A stretch of 64,000 nt of DNA from Spinacia oleracea (GCF_020520425.1 NC_079491.1:3472001-3536000), one strand, 5' to 3'. Positions 24,664 through 35,815 are shown, counted from the first letter of the stretch. The notes: generated by a model not told the origin, from the sequence alone. Program-made: numbers and translations.

Positions 24664-24690
24664 CGTTTTCTTCTTCGTTCCTTGGAACAT

Positions 24691-25420
24691 CCGACGACGC
24701 CGTTTCTCATCCGACGACCCGGAGTATTCCTCGCCGGTAGATCCGAACTCCTCCGATCAAATTAACCCGACGATCGATCTATTTCCAGCTCAAATTCAAC
24801 AATTCCAACACCAAAACACAAAATCAAACATTCAATCGTGAAATGCACCTGTTCAAATGCAGAAATGCAGATCGCAATTTGCCAAAAAAAAAAAAAAAAA
24901 ATTACTAGGGCTCAAATTTTTGGAATTCGGAGCTTGAGACAAAAAAAAAAAAGTTGAAATTTGAAATTATATTTCTCCCTTTTTCTTCGGGAAATTTATC
25001 TGCCCTAAATTTTTTGCTAGCAAAAATTCTGCAAATAACGCGTAGAACACTTTGAAATAGGGAAGAAAGATTTTCTTTGTTTTTGATATTTTTTTTTTTC
25101 TTTAATTTAATTTTTATTTCCTTTCTGGATTTTTTTTAATTTACTAAAAATAAATGAAATTACCTCTGTGTTTCTTTTGTTTTCTCTCTCTAAAACAAAA
25201 TTTGGTTTCGTACTTTCGTCTATTTGCTGGTTCTTCTCCTCGTTTCGCGCTCTCCTCCTATAATGATATTGATATTAGTACTAATCTCATTTTATCTTCC
25301 TTATGACGTCATAAATTAAATCCAACGTCTAAGAAGGTATCCACGTGGAAGATAAAGATCAACGGCTTAGACGTGGTGACCTCTCAGTTAGCACTCTTTA
25401 ATTTTTTTAGTAGTAGTATA
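24691..25420 (-). promoter_or_regulatory. SPI 5' leader and promoter region
   Basis: Upstream of the SPI start lie an A18 tract (about 24883-24900), a run of TTTCTCTCTC-type sequence near 25180-25200, the palindrome TGACGTCA at 25304-25311 and the perfect G-box CCACGTGG at 25341-25348. The last two are known bZIP-type binding sequences. I cannot fix the transcription start, and a leader intron is possible. Confidence 0.5.
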
Positions 25421-25613
25421 GTGTAAGTAGTTAGGAGTAGTAATTAAGTTTCCTCTGCTTTTTTTGGAGGGAAATTGGCCTGCAGAAGCCTCTCATTAAT
25501 AATTGAGGTGTTATTTTGTATTTAATAATTGATAAAAAATATACTTTACTCATATTCTTTTTTAAGGATGTTTGTTAACTTTGTTTTATTGTTTAGGTCC
25601 GATCAAGTATTAC

Positions 25614-26282
25614 ATAAGGTGTACAATAAATTTATAATACACCAACATAACTTTTACCCAATTTTCTCTAATTTTTATATTATTAAAAGAGAAGTTGATA
25701 GATAAATATTTTAAAGGGTTAAATGATTAATTTTATAAATTATTAGTGATTTTGAAGAATTTTTTTTATTAAAATGAAAAAATTTATTACTCCCTCCGTT
25801 TCTTTTTGTTGTATCCGTTTCCATTTTAAGCATTTCATATTGTTGTATCCATTTAGAATCTATTCTATTTTTGGACATACATTTTATCCTAAAATAACCT
25901 TACATTTCTATCTAATTACCAAAATACCTAAAGATTCTACCCATATTCCCACCTAATTTTCCCCACCCATAATATTTAATTCTTTTCCCTTCCCCATATA
26001 CACACTCTCTCACCTCCTTTATCACCCATCATTATCACTCCTCTCTCTTATCTTATTTCTTTATTATTTTCTCACTCCTTTATTTATTATAATCTCGTAC
26101 ACCCAATCATTACACTTATACCCATACAAACCAATATTTCAATTTTCTTAAAAACCACACCAGATTCCAAATGGATACATCAAAAAGAAATGGAGGGAGT
26201 ACTAAAATTAGAAAAAATTTACATATATAAGGGTAATTTTTAAACATTTTACATTAACTTTAACTTCGGTGTGCAATATTTA
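25614..26282 (+). repeat. Dispersed AAAGTTA-rich repeat, copy A (interrupted)
   Basis: It begins GGTGTACAATAAATTTATAA and continues with CAACATAACTTTTACCC, TTAATTTTATAAATTATTAG and AAAATGAAAAAATTTAT. It is then interrupted by the Stowaway at 25790-26199 and resumes with ACATATATAAGGGTAA. The same order of blocks recurs at 33811-34092 and, inverted, at 36976-37265. Confidence 0.6.
25790..26199. mobile_element. Stowaway-type MITE
   Basis: Inverted termini CTCCCTCCGTTTCTTTTTG and CAAAAAGAAATGGAGGGAG are flanked by TA on each side. The 410-base element sits inside repeat copy A, whose sequence resumes directly after it. Confidence 0.85.
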
Positions 26283-26905
26283 TCGTAAATCCCATGTAAA
26301 TATGAATTTGTGGGACGAAATAGCCTACAAAATTGAATGTCTAAAGGAAGACCGTTAGTCGGTTTAGTTAGTTCTAATGGGATAATGTCGTCTTCTGATC
26401 CAAAGTGGTTTTTGAGAATATAAATAAATGTTGTGTGTTGTAATACCATATACAACATTTTTCCGAATTTAATATGAAGTATCTATTACGTAAGCTCTGT
26501 ATAATTAGAATGATATTATTTGTAGTATTAAATGGGTAAAGGCTAGCATTATATTACAACTTCGGCGCTAGCTATGTAGATGTGACTTTGGCCATATATG
26601 TAACTTTCGAGTAATAAATGTTAGTTATCACGTGTCTTGTAATTTAGTTGTCAATCTGGTCATGTAGCTTTTGTGTGATAAATTTGAGTTATTTACATGT
26701 TTAGTAAATTTAGAATTGTAAGCTAATATCATCTTGTTGGTTATAGTAATAACTTGGTTTTTGGTAGGTATAAATGATAAAACCACTTGCAATTATAGAG
26801 TAGTTTAGTTATTACAGTATATCATTTTAATAAATATAGCTTTTTTTATTACAAATTTAGTTGTTGTTTTTTCCTTAATTTTGTTCATTTCAAAGGCCAT
26901 AAGCT
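26283..26905. other. Intergenic, nothing recognised
   Basis: AT-rich DNA with no coding frame of note and no repeat boundary I can define. Confidence 0.4.
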
Positions 26906-26914
26906 TTTGAGAAA

Positions 26915-28045
26915 GGAAAATTTGTAATTTTATTAATCCAATCTTTGCCCGGTTTTCTTTAATTAAGCCTACCTATGCGATATTTCGAAATAATCCAACC
27001 TTTATGACCCAACTACTATGATTAAGCCTGGATGACCGGTTACCTGATACAAAGTCATCGAAAATTTGTAATTATTAATCCAACCTTTGCCCGATTTTCT
27101 TTAATTAAGCCTACCTATGCAATATTTCTAAATAATCCAACCTTTATGACCCAACTACTATTATTAAGCCTGGATGACCGATTACCTGTTACAAAGTCAA
27201 CGTTAAAAACGTTGACAACCTAAAGTTGGTTTCCCCTGCTAAAATATTGGACACGTCATCATCACTTGCCACCTAAACAAGGATTTTATTTTATTTTTCA
27301 AAAAACCTTTAACCCTTCTCTTCTTTGTACCGTGTTTCAATTCCTCTCTCCTCCATTACTGCTGCTTCAACCACAATTGTACTGGTTCATGACATCATCA
27401 TCGATTTTCTTGTGGAAATAGGTGACTTCATCCACGCGCATTCAAATTTTGTCTCCAAAATCGTACAATTGAAGGTGAACTTACGAACATTAGCGTTTTT
27501 GTTCCTGTTTTGGTAAATTTTGAATTTTGGGCTTCCTTGATTGTCAGTTCGTAAAAACCCGAGCTGTTGCAATAATATAGTTTTTTTTTTTATGTTGTGG
27601 GATGTTGGTTATTGTGGTCTTGTTGAAAATTTAGAAAGAAAAAAAACCTTGAATTTGAAGAAGATCCAGATCCAACAGGCAATTGCTTTACCCAGCCATA
27701 GCAATTGCTGATTATTTTTGATGAACTTCGAATGGAGAGGTATGAGGGATCGACAATGGTGGAGAAGAGGTAGAAGAGAAATAATGGAGAGGAGTTCAGA
27801 GATGAAGCAAAAAACCGCAGGGTAGAGAGGAACGAAAATTAAAATAGCAATTAAAGAAAATAAGGGGGGGGATTATAATTGTTATATGCCACGTAAGGGT
27901 GAATACCGCTTATAGCAGATTAGTAACTTGTTATGCTTAATAATAGTAGTTGGGTCATAAAGGTTGGATTATTTAGAAATATCGCATAGGTAGACTTAAT
28001 TAAATAAAATCTGGCAAAGGTTGGATTAATAATTACAAATTTTCC
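26915..28045. mobile_element. Mutator-like element, copy 1
   Basis: Long inverted termini of about 120-150 bases start GGAAAATTTGTAAT and face each other across 1131 bases. The element is flanked by a perfect 9-base target duplication TTTGAGAAA (26906-26914 and 28046-28054), diagnostic of Mutator-like elements. The left terminus is present twice in tandem (26916 and 27060, period 144). No transposase is encoded. A 63-codon plus-strand frame is shared with copy 2 but resembles nothing I know. Confidence 0.85.
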
Positions 28046-28233
28046 TTTGAGAAAAATACTGTAAATGTTTTAATAATAGGAAAATTTGTATTTGTAAGTT
28101 GTCATAAGCATCATTTGCTCCATCATTTCAATAAGACTTTGTGAGTTGAAACTTTTTCTTCTTATATTGTGCCATTATTAGTTTTACTTTGTTAGAGTCA
28201 TATAATTATATACTATATTTTTTTAAAATCAAA

Positions 28234-29541
28234 TCAATACCTAGTATTTAAAAAGCGAAACCAATTACCATTCTTTGCCATGTGTCAGTCTACTTTTGGT
28301 TGCCATTTGTCAATCTACTTTTGGTTGCCATGTGTCACTCTACTATTTTGTTTGCCACGTGTTTTTCAACTCTCTTTTAAGTGGTTAGTGATTCAATGCA
28401 CTTCTTGCTCTTCACATTCTCCATTTGATATTTTAATTACAGTGCCTCTTAGGCTTCATATTCTCCATGTAACATACTTCATCCATAAATTCCTTTAAAA
28501 TCTATCACTTAAATAATTGGATATTTTAGTTCTCAATTTGCAATTCTTAATTTTGATTTTACCTTTCCAATTTATATTCAACTGGTTTTGGCAAATTCAG
28601 TTAGAATCATTTCTACCTCAAAGCCAAAAGTTCAAGATTTATTCATGCATGTTATTAAAAAAGTTTCGTATTAATTTTCTTATATCAACTTTTCGTATTA
28701 TTGATAAACCATATAATTTTTTCTCTTTTAAGGAGAAGATATAGAGAAATTGAAGAGTAATAGGACAAATGGCGTGGATGATTTTGGAGCATTTCCATAT
28801 TGTAGCTATGCACGTCATCCACTAGGTATAAATTACTTTTCATTTGTTGGTCATGTAAATGAAAGAATTTTTTCCCTATTTCATTAGATTTTTACTTTTT
28901 TATTTAAATCATACTCCAATATCTAGAACAAAGGATTAGCAATCTTGTGATAAAATTCCTCTTCTAATTTCCTAAATATCAATGTCAATTGTTAAAATTT
29001 TGTAGTTCTCATTTTGATTTTTTTGCTTATTTGATTATTTGAGTTCGTTGCTTTAGTTTTTGAGGGAAGATTTCAATGTTTTAATTTTAATGTAATACCG
29101 TTAATTATAGGAAAACTTTGCCAAATTGACAATACATGACTTGGACTCAATTGAGAAGTCTTAGCAAAGAATTGTATGTTGCTGTAGAAATTGCAAGATT
29201 TGGGAATATGCGAGAGAGCATATTAATATGCTGTTACGGATCTCCTAATTTCCTATTTTTCCGTGGTTCGGTTCACTATCTAGATGCATTATTTTAAATA
29301 TGACAAATTACGACATTGTTGCGTTAACATGCAAATCATGTGAATTGTGAAACTTAATAAATTTGGAATGTAGTACTTGCAGCGGCTACACACGGCTAAA
29401 ACGGGCGATATTACTTTTGGATTTAAGCAAAACATAATTTGATAATTTTGTACTCTAAACTTCAACGCGAAAATCGGTTAATCGGTTAATCATTCATTGG
29501 TGTCTTACGTTACCCTATGCATGTACGGGCCAATAAACTAG
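28234..29541 (+). mobile_element. Non-autonomous Helitron
   Basis: The 5' end TCAATACCTAGTATTTAAAAAG resembles the Helitron at 30935. The 3' end is a degenerate hairpin (CCCTATGCATGTACGGG) followed by CAATAAACTAG and T. The degenerate hairpin suggests age. No helicase coding is seen. Confidence 0.55.
28273..28365. repeat. Short tandem array of about 26 bases
   Basis: TTGCCATGTGTCAGTCTAC is repeated with variants three to four times (TTGCCATTTGTCAATCTAC, TTGCCATGTGTCACTCTAC, TTGCCACGTG), separated by TTTTGG. It lies near the 5' end of the Helitron. Confidence 0.7.
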
Positions 29542-30051
29542 TTTAATATAATTTGTTAGCATGACTATTTTTTCGATTCATACGCAGAGAAAACTCCCAA
29601 AAAATTGAAAAACAAGCGTACAAAATAGATTTGTTCGCATGACTATAACTTTTGGTTTAATGAAAGTAATGCATGAATATGATTAGGTGGGAATAAGTCT
29701 TAATTGGTTCTCAATTTTTATATTAAAAAAAAAAAGTTTTGTCAGCCTAAGATGGAGTCAACGTTAACAAGCCCATTATGCATTAGTCATGAAATCAACT
29801 ACTATGTAAAATAATCCCAATCGATTAAACTACTTTTCAAATATCGATCACTTTGCATTTTAAAATATAGTTTAAAGACTTTAATCCACCTATTATGGGT
29901 ATTTGCGTATTACTCATTTCTCTTAAAAACCCCCTTTAATGGTTATAGTATGATAAATTCTTGTAAATGACGGTCTGACAAGTAATTTAGATGTAAATAT
30001 CAAGTATTGGCTATAATAAACATAGAGTTGATGAAGGTAAAAACTATTGAA
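29542..30051. other. Intergenic, nothing recognised
   Basis: AT-rich, no gene and no definable element. Confidence 0.4.
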
Positions 30052-30212
30052 CAGTGGCGTATGTTAGTTATGCTTATGGTGGGTGGGCGGAAAAGTTAAT
30101 AGTGTATTTTTAGTACGACCCTCATAAAATTTGTGTATAATTGTATAAGTTACATACTATTTCTTAGATGTTCTATTAGCCCCCTCGTAAAAGTGTTTAA
30201 AATCCGTCACTG
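30052..30212. mobile_element. hAT-like MITE of the CAGTGGCG family
   Basis: Termini CAGTGGCGTATG and AATCCGTCACTG are inverted and flanked by CTATTGAA and CTATTGGC, an imperfect 8-base target duplication. The same terminus type occurs at 32678-33115. Confidence 0.6.
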
Positions 30213-30622
30213 CTATTGGCATAATTAAAACATTTAGTTAGACCATCTAACAAAAGACATACACCTTATTTTCGTGGATAGACTTGTTTTTTACTGGAAA
30301 ATTGGTTCATGATTCATTTTTCGGATAGTCAAATATTGGTAATATTTCAACTAGATTCTTATAAAATGTTTGTATAATTGTATAAGTTACATACTACGGA
30401 GTACTACGTATTTTGCTTAATTTTTCTACTGGTCCCCTCGTAGAACTATTTAAGATCCGCCACTGCTATTGATATACGGAATAATTAAAACATTTAATTA
30501 GACTATCTGACAAAATACATATGCTTTATTTTCGTGGATAAACTTATTTTTTTACTGAAAATTTGGTTCATGTTTCATTTTCAGATAGTCAAAGATTGGT
30601 AATATTCAACTAGATTCTTATA
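30124..30622. repeat. Tandem duplication of about 240-260 bases
   Basis: The block from ATAAAATTTGTGTATAATTG through GTTCATGATTCATTTT to CAACTAGATTCTT is repeated directly (second copy from 30361). Each copy includes a CCG(T/C)CACTGCTATTG junction, so the duplication happened after the hAT-like element inserted. Confidence 0.8.
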
Positions 30623-30934
30623 ATTTACAATGCTTTAGCAGCACTTCATTTACCAAATCTAGGGAGTAGTTTGTTCAATACTTGGCTACTTACGTGGTTT
30701 TGTAAACTTGGATATGGTCTAGACGTAAAGCAAATTTAGCAATTGACGATGAATTGAAATAGTCTAATCCAATGACGCTAAATCATTCAATCCAAGTTGG
30801 TGAAAGCTTAGATTTTTGCAATGAATAATTGACATGTGCAAATTTGTATTTTTAATTTAACTCTCCCTTTAATGTGGAATAAATTAAGATTGGTATTGCA
30901 TGAATTAGAATATGATTCACTATCTATCTATCTA
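30623..30934. other. Intergenic, nothing recognised
   Basis: No gene. A short TATC microsatellite at 30921-30939 adjoins the next Helitron. Confidence 0.4.
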
Positions 30935-31745
30935 TCTATACCTAGTCTATAAAAAGAAAAACCTTAGATGTTTATATGACATGTGGTATCCCCTTTTTTC
31001 ATTCATCCTTTGACATGTGGCATCCCTTTTTTTCATCCATCATTTTTTTTTTGGATTTTTTGTCATTTAACACCTTAAAAAAAATTAGTTTTTGTAATTA
31101 AACACCTTACTTATTTTTTATTATATTTAAACACCTTAAAAATCTAAAAAATTATAAATCAACACCGCTTAACGATTTCCATAAGAAAAAAACGTTGATT
31201 TTTATCCATGCTATAGCTTCCGAAGCATAATTTGATGGTAGAAGGAGTTGTTTACCACCATATCATGCCTTGGGAACTTTAGCATAGTTAAAAACTAATG
31301 TTTTTTCTAACAAAAATTTTCAAGTGGTGTTGATTTCTATTTTATTTTTTTTTGTTTTTTAAGGTGTTTAAAAACAATAAAAAATAAGTAAGGTGTTAAA
31401 TTACAAAAACTAGTTTTTTTAAGGTGTTAAAGGACAAAAAATCCTTTTTTTTCCAATTGCTTCTTATGTTTATATTTTACAACTCTAGCACCTCTTTCAC
31501 TTCATCTTCTCCATTCAATTTTAATTCATATAACATTATTCAATCTTTTCCACTTCATCTCTTTCTTTAACACTATTATTAATTCATCTATAATTTAATT
31601 TTATATATATTCTTTTAACCTTCAAATTTCCCACCTCTATTAAATCATGTATTTCTACTCAAATACAAGCCCTCCAAAAATTAGAATTTTAAAAGACAGT
31701 TCAATAACACTAATTGCCCGTTCTTAGAACGGGCTCAAGAGCTAG
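30935..31745 (+). mobile_element. Non-autonomous Helitron
   Basis: The 5' end is TCTATACCTAGTCTATAAAA, preceded by A. The 3' end has the hairpin GCCCGTTCTTAGAACGGGC, then TCAAGAGCTAG followed by T. These are canonical Helitron termini with an A-T insertion site. The 811-base element has no coding capacity and hosts the MITE at 31053-31444. Confidence 0.85.
31053..31444. mobile_element. Long-TIR MITE nested in the Helitron
   Basis: The ends form an inverted repeat of about 80 bases starting GGATTTTTTGTC on each strand, with TTAACACCTTAAAAAAA following. The flanks are T runs, so a 9-base duplication of T is possible but cannot be proven. The long termini suggest a Mutator-like MITE. Confidence 0.7.
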
Positions 31746-31746
31746 T

Positions 31747-32408
31747 TTTGAATAATACTTCTATCAACTCGTATGAGTCTAAATAAAATGGTTCAACTAG
31801 TTGAATAAATGAATAATAACTTGACTAATTAATTGAATTCTTATAGTAGAGTATCCCCTCGTATTTGTCTTTAATATTTTGGAGTAAGGGTTAAAAATTA
31901 CAAGTACTCCGTACCTTATACTTGGGATGGCATCCCGAAGGTCGGAATCCTATTCCTACGAGATTACGATCCTGAATCGCATTTCGCCTTATCCAAAAAA
32001 ATCATTAGATTGTCTACTTGTCTCAAGTTAATCTTTCCTTTAAATTTGGATGATTAGCGTAAAAAATTGCCTAGTTTAGAGGGAGTTTAACGATTTCAAA
32101 ACACCACAAAATCTCATAATTAACGCTTGGTCATGATGATATCTTTCTACCAACTTTTATTTTACATTTTAAAGGAAAAGTACACAAAAATTAGAATAGT
32201 ATTTTCTGATGATTGTGTCTTAATTTATCTAAAAGGAAATAAAATAAGAAAAAATAGTGTCGATAAAATGATCAATATTTTGGTATGACATAATGTGGTA
32301 ACCAAATAGATGTAACATAATCTGCGGCCTGATTAACTGTTCTGTAGCCATATCGCGACATATGACCGTCCAAATGAAGAAGCAATTATTCGATGATGTC
32401 ATCCCATC
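31747..32408. other. Intergenic, nothing recognised
   Basis: No gene and no delimitable repeat. Confidence 0.4.
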
Positions 32409-32416
32409 TTTATAAC

Positions 32417-33127
32417 TAGAGTTGGCTGTCTAACTGTCTTTGACACGATACGACAACACGACCCGAAACCGGCATGACACGAATACGAAGTTACCGGGAG
32501 AAAACACGAAGTTGACACGACACGACACGACACGATACCAACCCGAACACGACCCGTTTAGATTAATTTGCCATATTAATTATTTTACTTTTTAGATAAT
32601 TTTGATAACTTTTATAAACAACACAAAATCACACGAGACCAATCACAAACACGGCCCTACATGACACGTTTGCCAGCCAGTGGCGGTGCCAGGATTTTCT
32701 CATTATGGGTTCGAAATACTCGGACGCATATAATAAAATCCAAAATCCAAAATCCAAAATCCAAATTACAATTAATAATTCATGGTTCTCATATTCTATT
32801 ACAATAACATTTAAAAAATTAAGTTTTGGTATTTGGGGTTGTTACTCTGTTAGAGTGTTAAGAGTCGTGGGCTGCTTTAGAAACCAAAAAAAAGCAGGAG
32901 AGGCCGAAAAAAATGGGAGTATAGGGAGTCGAACCCTTGACCTTTGCTTTGATAACTAAAGCAAAAACCGCTGCAGCGCCCATGTTGTTTGTGTCACATT
33001 GAGCTTTCTCTATTACTTAACCTGTTTTTTTGTTTTTTTAAAATCTGCCTGATTTATTTTTTTCGCTAGTAAGGGTTCAGTTGAACCCATTGAACCCTTA
33101 CTAGCACCGCCACTGTTGCCAGCTCTA
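32417..33127. mobile_element. hAT-like MITE (outer), interrupted
   Basis: The left end TAGAGTTGGCTGTC pairs with the right end GTTGCCAGCTCTA. Flanks TTTATAAC and TTTCTAAC are an 8-base target duplication with one mismatch. The interior holds ACACGACCCG-type words. Another hAT-like element sits at 32678-33115, close to the right end. Confidence 0.75.
32678..33115. mobile_element. hAT-like MITE (inner) of the CAGTGGCG family
   Basis: Perfect 12-base inverted termini CAGTGGCGGTGC and GCACCGCCACTG are flanked by a perfect 8-base duplication TTGCCAGC (32670-32677 and 33116-33123). The duplicated bases are part of the outer element's terminal repeat. The interior contains a degenerate tRNA-like stretch near 32928-32985. 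Confidence 0.88.
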
Positions 33128-33135
33128 TTTCTAAC

Positions 33136-33477
33136 CAAGTAGGTGGTGGTAGTCTCGTTGGCCCTATAACACGAGTACATTAGCGAGACTTGCGGTGTGC
33201 GCGTCTTTTATCAGGTGTTAGTGCGTGTTAATGTGTTAGCAATTTAGCATTAACTTTGACTTCTTCCTCAATCACCTCTTTATTTTACATTAAAACAAGT
33301 TTTGCCACTTTCCTTAATTTCCTTCTTGAGAGTTGCCCTTTTGGTCTTGACTTTTGAACAATAGAGTTTCTTCAACATTAACAATAATTTAACATGATCT
33401 ACAATTTACTTTAGATGACAACATATTTACGGAGTAATATATTGAATGAATAATCAAAGTGGGGTGCTAATTGGTCG
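33136..33477. other. Intergenic, nothing recognised
   Basis: No gene or defined repeat. Confidence 0.4.
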
Positions 33478-33592
33478 TGGAGCACCATATACCATGACAA
33501 TGAAATGAGAACATTGTTATGGTCAATTTATCATTTATGGATATGGTTTGTTTAAGGAAGCATAGAGTTACTTCCCCGACAAAGATATTAAT
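33478..33592 (+). repeat. Segmental duplication, left copy
   Basis: The block with ACCATGACAATGAAATGAGA, GGTCAATTTATCATTT and GTTTGTTTAAGGAAGC recurs at 35553-35676 in the same orientation about 2.1 kb away. The two copies bracket the second Mutator-like element. Confidence 0.8.
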
Positions 33593-33603
33593 CCCTTCTT
33601 TAT

Positions 33604-33779
33604 TTTTTTATTTTTTTTTTGGTGTTAGCATCCGGTTCACCTTTAAGGCTAATCCGGATTCGGGGCGAGTTATGGGTGGTTAGGCACCAGTCCCCTCCCA
33701 ATTGTTGTTGCGGAGGATCGAACACGAGTTCTCCATACCAAGTTCAGCCCCAATAACCACTGAACCAACAAGCAATTGG
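33604..33779 (-). mobile_element. tRNA-derived SINE with perfect target duplication
   Basis: On the minus strand it reads TTGTTGGTTCAGTGGTTATT, GTGTTCGATCCTCCGCAAC and a tail ACACCAAAAAAAAAA. It has A- and B-box-like parts, and a 16-base duplication TTAATCCCTTCTTTAT flanks it (33588-33603, 33780-33795). The perfect duplication implies a young insertion. Confidence 0.9.
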
Positions 33780-33810
33780 TTAATCCCTTCTTTATATATA
33801 TATATATAAA

Positions 33811-34092
33811 AAAAGTCTTGCGCACACAATATGTATATAAAGATCACTTTTAGATAGTTTTTTATGTAACTTTTATCTAATTTTTTGTAACTTTTATATC
33901 ATAAAATGTTGATAATTAAACAATTTAAATGGTTAAATGATCAATTTTATACATTTTTAGTGATTTTGAAAAAATAAATTTTATTAAAATGAAAAATTTT
34001 ATCATTAAAAAATAGATAACTTTTACATATATAAAGGTAACTTTTGAGCATTTTTAGTTAACTTTTACTATGGTGTATAATATATAAGAATT
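33811..34092 (+). repeat. Dispersed AAAGTTA-rich repeat, copy B
   Basis: It starts AAAAAAAGTCTTGCGCACAC and carries the same ordered blocks as copy A (GATCAATTTTATACATTTTT, TAGTGATTTTGAA, AAAATGAAAAATTTTATCA, ATAACTTTTACATATATA). Confidence 0.65.
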
Positions 34093-34218
34093 CGTGTTTT
34101 CCTTATTAGTACGTAGCATCTTTATTTTATTTTCATGAGTTCTACTAACTTTATGTAGAAACAAAAACAACGAATGATACAAAAGGGGACTATTTATGTG
34201 TCGGATACTTTTACGGTA

Positions 34219-35239
34219 GGAACATTTGTAATTATTAATTCAACCTTTGCCCGATTTTCTTTAATTAAGTCTACCTATGCAATATTTCTAAATAATCCAA
34301 CCTTTATGACTCAACTACTATTATTAAGCCTGGATGACCGGTTACCTGTTACAAAGTCAACGTTAAAAACGTTGACAACCTAAAGTTGGTTTCCCCTGCT
34401 AAAATATTGGACACGTCATCATCACTTGCCACCTAAACAAGGATTTCATTTTTTTTTTTCAAAAAACCTTTAACCCTTCTCTTCTTTGTACCGTGTTTCA
34501 ATTCCTCTCTCCTCCATTACTGCTGCTTCAACCACAATTGTACTGGTTCATGACATCATCATCGATTTTCTTGTGGAAATAGGTGACTTCATCCACACGC
34601 ATTCAAATTTTGTCTCCAAAATCGTACAATTGAAGGTGAACTTACGAACCTTAGCGTTTTTTTTCCTGTTTTGGTAAATTTTGAATTTTGGGCTTCCTTG
34701 ATGGTCAGTTCGTAAAAACCCTAGTTGTTGCAATAATATAGTTTTTTTTTATGTTGTGGGATGTTGTTTATGGGATGTTGTGGGATGTTGGTTATTGTGG
34801 TCTTGTTGAAAATTTAGAAAAAAAAAACCTTGAATTTGAAGAAGATCCAGATCCAACAGGCAATTGCTTTACCCCATCCATAGCAATTGCTGATTATTTT
34901 TGATGAACTTGGAATGGAGAGGTATGAGGGATCAACAATGGTGGAGAAGAGGTAGAAGAAATAATGAAGAGGAGTGCAAAGATGAAGCAGAAAATCGCAG
35001 AGGAGAGAGGAACGATAACTAAAACAACAATTAAAGAAAATGAGTGTTAAAAAAAATAAAAAAAAATTATAATTGTTATATGCCACGTAAGGTTGAATAC
35101 CGTTTACAGCAGGTTAGTAACTTGTTAGGCTTAATAATAGTAGTTGGGTCATAAAGGTTGGATTATTTAGAAATATCGCATAGGTAGGCTTAATTAAAGA
35201 AAACCGGGTAAAGGTTGGATTAATAATTACAAATTTTCC
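34219..35239. mobile_element. Mutator-like element, copy 2
   Basis: Same family as copy 1 at 26915, with termini GGAACATTTGTAATTATTAA and the inverted AATTACAAATTTTCC. The 9-base flanks TTTACGGTA and TTTACAGTA differ at one base. The internal sequence is nearly identical to copy 1, but the tandem left terminus is absent. Confidence 0.85.
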
Positions 35240-35384
35240 TTTACAGTAAGGAAGACATACATATATAGATAGTGAGATATTTATTAGATAATTCATTTGT
35301 TCTCTAGTAGTTGCTCCATTTTGACTTTAACATTATTTACGTACTCGTACTTTTTTTTTCACCATCATTAATAACTTATTTGTA

Positions 35385-35470
35385 AGTTAAAGCATCATGT
35401 TAGATTCATCTCGATGTATATTTTCACAATACCAAATTCTTATAATTTTTATGTATCCATAGTTCAAAAT
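35385..35470. repeat. Fragment of a Stowaway interior
   Basis: ATGTTAGATTCATCTCGATG followed by TATTTTCACAATACCAAA closely matches the interior of the Stowaway at 56588-56842. Neither terminus is present. Confidence 0.5.
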
Positions 35471-35552
35471 ATATGTGTGTTAGTGTTATGATAGTACCTT
35501 ATAGTACATACGGAGCATACGGAATATACGGAGTATTATTAGTGTTAATATT

Positions 35553-35676
35553 GTAAAGCACCATTATACCATGACAATGAAATGAGAACATTGCTCGGGT
35601 CAATTTATCATTTGATTGTGGATAGGGTTTGTTTAAGGAAGCGTATAGTTAATTACTTCCCAGACAAAGATATTAC
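35553..35676 (+). repeat. Segmental duplication, right copy
   Basis: Partner of 33478-33592. It continues into TTTTGCGCGCATAAGATGTA, matching the sequence beyond the SINE in the left copy, but without a SINE. Confidence 0.8.
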
Positions 35677-35815
35677 TCCCTCCTTTTTTTTTATACGAAG
35701 TATACAAAAAGTTTTGCGCGCATAAGATGTACATCAGGATAACTATTACATACGACATTGCTGAGTCAATCTTTCACAGACATACCATAACCAGATCCAC
35801 ATTTGCTAACAATTG

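Noticed and set aside
27325..27516. 63-codon frame conserved between the two Mutator-like copies
   Set aside because: Conservation follows from the copies being nearly identical as DNA; two copies cannot show selection on the protein, and I recognise no family.
32928..32985. Possible tRNA gene (GGTCAAGGGTTCGACTCCC on the minus strand)
   Set aside because: It lies inside a hAT-like MITE and lacks matching acceptor and D arms.
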